A DNA stretch of 64,000 bases, taken from the NCBI RefSeq assembly GCF_001649575.2, contig NC_051445.1:27267088-27331087 (forward strand). The letters are read 5' to 3'. The notes beneath the pieces are model-generated. The model saw only the letters and a list, made by a program, of their open reading frames with translations, ran no database searches and was not told where the DNA came from. Made by a program: the position numbers and the translations under genes. The stretch is from Kryptolebias marmoratus (Eukaryota > Chordata > Actinopteri > Cyprinodontiformes > Rivulidae). Below, piece after piece: positions 56,800 through 64,000 of the stretch. The number at the start of each line of letters is the position of its first letter. Within the stretch, counting starts at the first letter, position 1.

Positions 56800-57230
56800 A
56801 TTTATCATTTAAACCTGGCAATGTTTTCTGTCAGACGAGAGCTCCCAGGTGTCAAATTACAGCTCTTGTGCTGTTGAGACAGCTTGGAGACATCAAAATG
56901 GAAAAGGGTTTCAAATGGGTTCAAGACACCTGCAATGCCTCTATGACTGATTTGAGATAAAAGTGTCACATATTTTTTGAACAAGACAACAAGCTTCTGC
57001 AACTCAAGCAAGGCAATTGAGAATCCCTGTGAACATCGCAAGACATTTTGGAGACTCCCTCACGAATGCTGTTTGCCAACTTAGTCTCCAGCAGTCACAG
57101 CCCAGAGAGATACTGGCGTTAGGAAAAGATCTCTGCATGAGAGCACATGTTGGGGTACAGGGACGTGTCAAAATTAGTGTCTGTACAAACACACTGTTTG
57201 TCAGAAGAAGAGAATGCAAACGGTCACAAT
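56800..57230 (-). repeat. Dispersed repeat family B, head half, inverted
   Basis: On the minus strand it starts AACGCCAGTATCTCTCTGGG near 57120 and aligns to the head half of family B. It lies back to back with the tail half at 56470-56735. Confidence 0.45.
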
Positions 57231-60200
57231 GTTTGACTCAGGAGTTGAACAAATTGTTGCAGTTATTGATCATGATTGTTTTGCTGACATAAAGGTTGGT
57301 TGTCCTGGGCTGTATCAGAACATACAGTGATCTTTACAGCCTATTGCCTTGCTGTTTTACCTTTATGTACATTAGCTCATATTCTTAGATGGAAGCACAA
57401 ATTCTGACCTATTGCCCACAGGTTTTAAATGCCCACACGTTTCCATTAGACACAGTTGTGGTTAACTGTAGTATTGCATTTATATGCATTCTTCATGTGC
57501 TGTCCTTGTAGTGTCTGCTTAACATGTCAACATTTTCAGCAGCAATAGTCTGATTTAGAAAATCTTTCTAGTTGCAACACAAAACTCATGTTATTCAAAT
57601 CTGGTTCCATCATGGAGGTCCACAGATCATCGACATTTTTCTACAAATATGACCTTTCTTTAGTCAAACTTCAGCCCTCTCAATCAACCATCAGACCCCA
57701 CTCCCAGCAGTATATGTGCCCATTACTCGTCTTCCCTTAAATCCACTAGTCAGACTATTTCACTTTGATCATTTTATGCAAAAGTTTGAAAATAATTAGG
57801 TGCCCATTCAAATGTAGATATTTGTGAAATGAGCAAAGCTAATTGTGGATTTTAATTTAATTTATTTATTTTGGGGGGGATTGGACTAACACTAACATTC
57901 ATATGAACTGAGTAACAGGAAGTGTAGTTTGCAGAAAACTGAATCTGATCCCACTATAATTCTAAGCAACACATAAAAGTACATCAAACAGCTGGCTGAG
58001 AAAACTATCCACCAAAAGTTCCTTCTTTCACTTTTTATGTCATTACTTGTGGTTTTACAGTAAAATATTTTATTGATGGCAATTTTAAGGGAAATATTCC
58101 GGTAAGTCATGGGAAAAAAAGTCAAAATACATAAAATAAAGGGCAGTTCAACACTAATCACTGCTGCCAAGGCTGAATAAAAACTCTTGGCTCTAGATAC
58201 TGTTCAGATGTTCTGGAAATGTTTTCAGTTGATGTCCTTTTCTCTTTTTTTTTTTTTTTTTTTTTGGGGGGGGGGGGGGAATCTTTGGGAACCACTGGAA
58301 TAACCAATGACTGGGAGTTGAGTCAGTCCAAATACATAATAAATCATACATAATGTAAGATTTCAGACATTATGAACAGACAGAGGAAGAGCTGGGTAAA
58401 TTATACATAAATGTCGGACTTTTACATCCAATTCCATTTTTCACGTTTTTAATGGTATACTTGATATACTGTATATTGCACTTTTTATTTCTGCAACATT
58501 CATTTTTTGAATTCTTGACAGTTCAATCAAGTGCTAAAAACTCTTAGTTTTAGATTATTTGGAGAAATAATAAGGGATTATTATAAGGTTATTTTATTGT
58601 TCATTAGCCTTGTTTGTTCAATGAAGTTATACAGGATACACAGGTTTTACTGGAGTGGAGCAAATGGTGTCTACAACACAAACACCTAATCTGTCATCAT
58701 TGTTGTTAACCCAGTCATGTTTGGGGTAGCAGGTGAGGTTAGAAGTGGGACTATGACATTGTCATTTTTAAAAGGTTGCATTGAGGCTGTCCATGTGAGA
58801 ATGCATCAGTGGCATTTAAAGATTTTCTCACTCTGGAACTTGGTTTCGAAAAATACCTCTAGACAAGTTGGGACAAAATTATAAATAAGATAAAATAAAT
58901 ACATAAGCAAACCAACAAGGTATCCTCCTTACTTTGAGGCTGCTAAAATGTAATTTTTTTTCAATGAGCCCAAGGTGTTAAATGACTCCTGTCTGTTGAT
59001 AATTTTAAATATTAACACAGCTTTCGAATATTTTATTAATAGAGTACTCTTATTGATTAATTCACTGATGAATATTCACTGGCTTGTCTCTACAGTAACA
59101 GCTGTGTCTCTTCGCTCTACTGTCAGAACAGTTTACGACACAAACTTTATTCTATTCAGAAGCACATCTGTCTACTGTTTGTACAAAGCTGTTGTAGTAT
59201 TTTTTGTTTGTTTGTTTGTTTTGTTTTGTTTGTTTGATAGTTCAAATCTTTGGCCTCTTTTGGTCTTTCTCTTGGTTTCTCTTTGTTATTTTCCTTGATC
59301 CTCCAATCCACAAAACATACAACAGGCATGCAGTCTGACAGTAATAATTGTCCCTGTGAAACGTGACCACTGAGAATTATGCAGTTGCATGGATTAAACC
59401 AAGAATCAATTTTTTCCCCCCAAGATTTTTTTTTATCGAGTTTGTCAAATCATTTAAGCCTTCGATTAACACACTGTTTGATTTCAAAAGGACCAAAGAA
59501 TAACTGTAGTTCAAAATGTTTCCAGTAAATAATAAAAAAAACCCAAAACAAACAAAACATTAGCTGTTTTTTTAGAAGCTACCAGACAACAGAGGACCTC
59601 CAATATGGCCACCAAAAGATGTGTTGCATAACCAGAAAGCCCTTGTTGTCATCAGTATCATCATCATTTTTTTCCCTATTCTTACTGCTGCTGTCTACAG
59701 TTCTACAAATCTGAGCTGAAATGAAAGAAAAGAAATTAAAAAAAAATTATTTAGGATTTTCTGTTGTCATTAATCCAACTGCACTGTGTGTGCGTGTCTG
59801 TCTTGTGTTTGCTAAAAATGTGTCTTTGCGAAAGCAGTACAGAGGTGTCCATTATATAAGTTTTAGATGAGTATATCATACATACAAATATACATTCTTA
59901 AATAGGAGGCTAGTTACAAACACAAAACACAATATGTACCAATGATAAAGTCCTTTTGCTTATACTGTGACAATGATATAGGAGTTATTAGAACCTTATA
60001 AAAAGTAAACAAAATTTGTAAATAATAGTCTGGAATCTTAGATACCATTCAGAATGCACACATGCTCAATTCTCACTCGCTTTCTCATGCACACACACAC
60101 ACCCACACACACACACATTATGAAGGTAATAAATAAAGAGAAGTGGGAATCCTCTGGATGTCAGCATCTCTGTATTCTTGGTGTTTTTGCTCACATCAGC

Positions 60201-60799
60201 CACCTGGAAAACAGACAGAGAGACAACACAGAATGTCAGTAACACACTCCAGAACACTGACATGGAAAATACACTTAGAACACATGTTGGATTAGGTTTT
60301 CTTGCAGCTGCAGACCAACAGTGAGTTAACACAGCTGTGAGCACTAAAATACGTCATTGTGACTCAGAGTTCGACATTCCCATTGTTTAAGTTTCTGCCC
60401 TTATGGTCTTTATATGAAACTCCAGTTAACTGTTCATAAAAATACTTGTCTAACATTTTTGATAATTCAAAATCAGGTTAGGATTTGTCCCTTCGCCTCT
60501 CAGATGTATTGAGGCTTTGGTGCTATAGATCAGATGAACTTTATATCTGTAGTTTTGGTGTTATGTCTTGTCAGTACTTCTCAATATTTAGTGGTGAGTT
60601 AGTGCCTGAAAGGTGTGACTGCAGTGATCTATGAGTCGGGCCTTTCTGCATATTTATATAGAGTCCTTGCAGTGACATACTCAAGACTCTTTATTCCACC
60701 TTGACAGATGAGAGTTTGCACATAGTTGGTCATGTAGGTATTATTTTCAGGCAAAGGCTCTCAAGTGAGGCCATCATACTGCACTAGAGGTCAGAGGTT
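57231..60799. other. Intergenic, no gene seen
   Basis: The stretch holds a T-run plus G-run (58241-58280), a hAT-like terminus TTTGGGAACCACTGG at 58287-58301, a (TTTG)n run near 59200-59235 and a (CA)n run near 60090-60118. No coding match. Confidence 0.45.
58241..58280. repeat. Homopolymer T-run followed by G-run
   Basis: More than 20 T residues are followed by about 14 G residues. Such runs are prone to sequencing error and length change. Confidence 0.9.
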
Positions 60800-61015
60800 T
60801 GTGCCTGAAGTGTGGGTCATTTAGATGCCTTCTGGACATCTCTGTGTTATTTTTGATATTTAAAGGAGTTGAAATCAGCCTACTGCTGTTGCACATTTGT
60901 GCTGCGTAACAAGGTGGTAACAGAGCAGTAACAGTTGAATGTGAAAAGGTAAAAGTGCTTTGCAGCTCAGTGATGTGATGTATTGATGACATACTGTCTG
61001 TGCGACCACTGAGCT
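60800..61015. repeat. Dispersed repeat family E, copy 2
   Basis: GGTGGTAACAGAGCAGTAAC, GATGTGATGTATTGATGACA and CTGTCTGTGCGACCACTGAG correspond to the copy at 32750-33000. Confidence 0.4.
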
Positions 61016-61838
61016 GCGGTATTTAAAATCCTCAACAAATAATAAACAGATGTTTTACTGAAGAGAAGATCAATGAAGTCGCAAAACAACTTTGTATTTA
61101 GTTAAAAAATAGGTTACCACAAAAAGAATAACTAAACTGAATTAATTTAGTCATATTTTGAAAATGGTAAGAAAGAGATGTCTGTGACACATTTAATGCT
61201 TAGTGCCTCATATCAATACAGCTGAGTTCTGCTTCATTCAGTTTTTGGTTTTGTGATGCTTGATTTCTTTCTGAAAGCTCACATCTATGCGGGATGTGGC
61301 TGGCTCGATTAGATGGACTGGTTTTTGTGGCCATTTCACAGAACTGCTTTGAGAAAGTGCCTTGTCTTTGGATAGGAAAGGTACTTAGGCAAAAGGAGGA
61401 TGGGCTGTGCACAGGAGGCCCCAGGACAGTGACAGATGGGAGGTCAGGTGACTAGGAATCCAAAATTGTGCCAGAAGTCCTGTTACTACTTAGATTACTC
61501 TTTAATAGTCAAAATTTATCACCCTTGCCAAGACAATCTGAGGACCTCACCAAACCACTCAACAGTAGCAGTGACATACCTGTTCTGGGTTGTTTCTTTT
61601 ATGATTAAAACAATGAAATGGTAGGTTTTGATTGTTACCCCTGACAGTTTGTAGAGCCTATTCTCTAGCATGAGAACTGTGTTGTCCTTAAGACATTTCT
61701 ATAAATAAGCAAGTTTATAAGGTTAAATAAATAATTCTAAAAATATGTTGGTGTAATTAAAAATGATTGTGAGTTGTTTAGACAAACAATTCATGCTTTA
61801 TATAAGTTTTTATAAAAAATACATTATCGGTAAATTCT
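61016..61838. other. Intergenic, no gene seen
   Basis: Nothing recognised. Confidence 0.5.
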
Positions 61839-61893
61839 ACTTCCGGTTCCGGCTACGTACTTCCGGTTCCGGTTACGTACTTCCGGTATTCCG
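61839..61893. promoter_or_regulatory. Three ETS-type motifs in a 20-bp tandem
   Basis: ACTTCCGG (reverse CCGGAAGT, the ETS/GABP core) occurs at 61839, 61859 and 61879, spaced exactly 20 bases, in tandem units with a TACGT joint. The surrounding DNA is AT-rich. A promoter or a repeat-borne tandem would both fit. Confidence 0.45.
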
Positions 61894-61932
61894 TTTTTTG
61901 CTTCGAAAATAGGTTCACATGCAAGAGGCAGC

Positions 61933-61983
61933 ATGGAAATATTATCAGATGCCATCCACTCTGGATTGTCATGCAGGAACGCC
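61933..61983 (+). other. Candidate short first exon with splice donor
   Basis: About 40 bases after the ETS-type motifs, an ATG opens 17 codons that end at GCC followed by GTAAGT, a near-consensus donor. A TTTTTGTCATTTCAG acceptor ends at 62131. If spliced there the frame would close after nine more codons, so any transcript would be non-coding or would use another acceptor. Weak evidence. Confidence 0.2.
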
Positions 61984-63519
61984 GTAAGTTACATCATATG
62001 GCAGATTATACTGTTTAGTTGGATATTATTGTTGATTATCCTGTAATGTTATTTTAGCGAACTTGAATCATTTAATTTGGGTATATATATGTCTCTACAT
62101 GTTGAGATAGAGCGTATTTTTGTCATTTCAGTTTTCACCACATGTTCATGAAGACAATTAAACAAGCTGGAACAAAACCCTAGGGTCTTCATTTGTGGTT
62201 TAACTCGGTGTCACCAACAGCTACGTTGAAAACACTACAAGAACTATTTTACTGACTTTAGCGGTAAATTTCCCAGTCTTAATAAGAATTGCACAACATC
62301 ACAACAACCTAACAAAGGAAGCTCCAACACTTCCTGAGTTTCTTGACGAAGGCTGCATGGGCTCTAAATATGATGGTTTTCTTGAGAGCACAAAATGTGG
62401 GAAGAATATGAGTGCAAGCTATGTACTGCACAAGTTGGTGCCAACTGTGCCAAAAAAAAAAAAAGACGTCTTAATCGTTACACTTCACATGGCTGTGAGT
62501 TGCTGCTGCAAGAAAAATGTTAAGGTGTAACAAAGTCACTAGGAGGAAAAAGAAAGAGAAATCAGAGGGTAACTTTATCAGAACATTTCAGCTACTTAAC
62601 TAGAGGACATTAGAGACAACATTTGGACCTTTGAAACATCTGGTTGACTATAGCATGGGAATGTTCACTTCTTTGGTCGCTAATCTACACAATGAGTTGT
62701 GCAGCAGGTTTTCCAAGACTCCTCTTAAAGATTTTACATTGTGTTTGATTTCCTCCCAGGAGTAAAGAACATCATGACTTGGCATGTGGATATGTACATT
62801 TGGTTGAAGCTAGTAGTTCAGCTGTCACTGATAGAGAAAGGAAAGAAGATCAGAGCTAAGATGAAGTCAAACCACAGTGCAGGATTGTGATGAGGCACAG
62901 TGGAGGGGAAGGAGCTGGCCAAGAGAGCAAAGGATGACGAGGAGGAGAACCAGACAGTGTAAGATAAAAAAAAAGAGTCTTGAAGTTGTCAAGCAAGCAA
63001 CAGTAGGGGATTGGGACAGGAGGAGTAGGAGAGAATGAAAAAGAGAAGGAGTGAGCAGAAAAAGAGGAGGAGGAGCAAAGGGTGAAGAAGAGTAGGGATT
63101 TGCAGATTAATAAATAATGCATTGCTTGTATCTGGTCTCTTTTTACCCAGACGCCCCCTTTTTACTGCCTCATGTGGCTATTAGGTCCCAGCTGGCTCAG
63201 AGCCTCGTTCAGCTGCTACTCCTGCAATCTCTTCAATCCAAACATGTACATGCATTAAATGAGTGTGTGTGAGCAAGAGAACACATGTTTGTGGACTTGA
63301 ATGTGTGTGTATCATTGTTGCGAGAGCAAAGAAAATTAGCAGCAGATGACTCTCTTTATTTGGAACCAGAGAAGTCTGAAAACAACTGCAGGAGCCCCTG
63401 TGCTGGAATAATTCAGAAACAGTACTGACGGTAAAGGTTTAAAATTAGATTGTCTCACAAGATCCATGCAGGAGCCACCACAGTGTCCCCACTGTGCAAA
63501 GCTGTGGCTAAAACCTGTC
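61984..63519. other. Intergenic, no gene seen
   Basis: Apart from the possible acceptor at 62131, nothing recognised. 62870-63110 is purine-rich (GGA/AGG) on the plus strand. Confidence 0.45.
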
Positions 63520-63720
63520 TACAGTAAAGCCAGTATGTCACTGGGCTGTGACTCTTAGAGACTAGTTGTTGACTGGCATTCGTCAGTGAGTTTCCGACAT
63601 GTCTCAAAGAAATCTTTAGCATTTGCACGGGTTCTCAGTTTCTTCACCTGTCACAGAGGCTTCCACTCTTGCTGCTTAAATTTTGAACAAGTTAAAAAAA
63701 AATTGTGCAACTAATTTTCT
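63520..63720 (+). repeat. Dispersed repeat family B, head fragment
   Basis: AAGCCAGTATGTCACTGGGC, GTGACTCTTAGAGACTAG and CCGACATGTCTCAAAGA match the head of family B. Confidence 0.45.
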
Positions 63721-64000
63721 CTCATTCATAATATGTAATTTGGAAGTGTAGGGAAATACATATAGCACATATAAAACCAACACTGATTCAGGTTCTTTTC
63801 CTTTAGAAAAGAGCCAAATAAATGAATAAATAAGTAAATAAAACCACTTATAGAGAGCTAACAAGTTGAAGTTAATGAACTTTTTATTCATTCAAATGCA
63901 TTTAAGTTTCAGGACTTGGAAGGTTTTCAAACATGTCAAATTATGTATAATGCAAAAAATTAATTATTATCTTTAAATGTCCAAAGATTGTTTGACAAAA
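63721..64000. other. Intergenic, AT-rich, window end
   Basis: Nothing recognised. Confidence 0.5.

Overview
The window looks like about 64 kb of AT-rich teleost fish nuclear DNA. A percomorph is likely from the repeat content, but no species can be named from the sequence alone. It contains one convincing protein-coding gene: an intronless Frizzled receptor on the minus strand at 45060-46709, best matched to fzd1. Its coding sequence and upstream flank form the only long GC- and CpG-rich island here. In other vertebrates FZD1 lies in a gene-poor interval between CDK14 and MTERF1. The lack of other recognisable genes fits that setting, although neither neighbour could be seen.

The rest is intergenic DNA built largely from layered transposable elements. 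From left to right: 1-2 kb has the end of a hAT-like repeat, a Tc1 scrap and a Penelope-like fragment. 2.0-4.4 kb is a degraded Ty3/gypsy element with two LTRs, nested in that Penelope fragment. 5.0-5.5 kb is a Tc1 transposase remnant. 6.4-8.1 kb holds RTE-type and Rex1-type LINE remnants. 9-15.4 kb has an LTR, a Penelope fragment, a TA-rich hairpin, a TIR element nested in an older repeat, a tRNA-derived SINE and a piggyBac remnant. 16.6-18.2 kb has a solo LTR, a non-autonomous hAT with a perfect 8-bp target duplication and another Penelope fragment. 20.9-22.0 kb is a LINE split by a SINE. 23.7 kb is a long GATA microsatellite.

26-30 kb holds a SINE with an internal minisatellite, Rex1 pieces and a gypsy integrase remnant split by a non-autonomous hAT. 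31.8-41.4 kb is crowded with copies of one unclassified dispersed repeat (family A). One of those copies is split by a solo LTR with a perfect 5-bp target duplication. 42-47 kb holds fzd1 and its flanks, with hAT-like termini close to its 3' end. 47-51 kb has a SINE-in-SINE composite followed by a solo LTR and a hAT-like element. 52-64 kb is sparse, with several copies of a second unclassified repeat (family B) and one promoter-like cluster of three ETS-type motifs near 61.85 kb.

No operons, CRISPR arrays, prophages or other prokaryotic systems are present. I found no multi-gene system that looks undescribed. The most interesting material is the set of well-resolved nested insertions, the unclassified repeat families, and the ETS-motif/splice-donor candidate near 61.9 kb.
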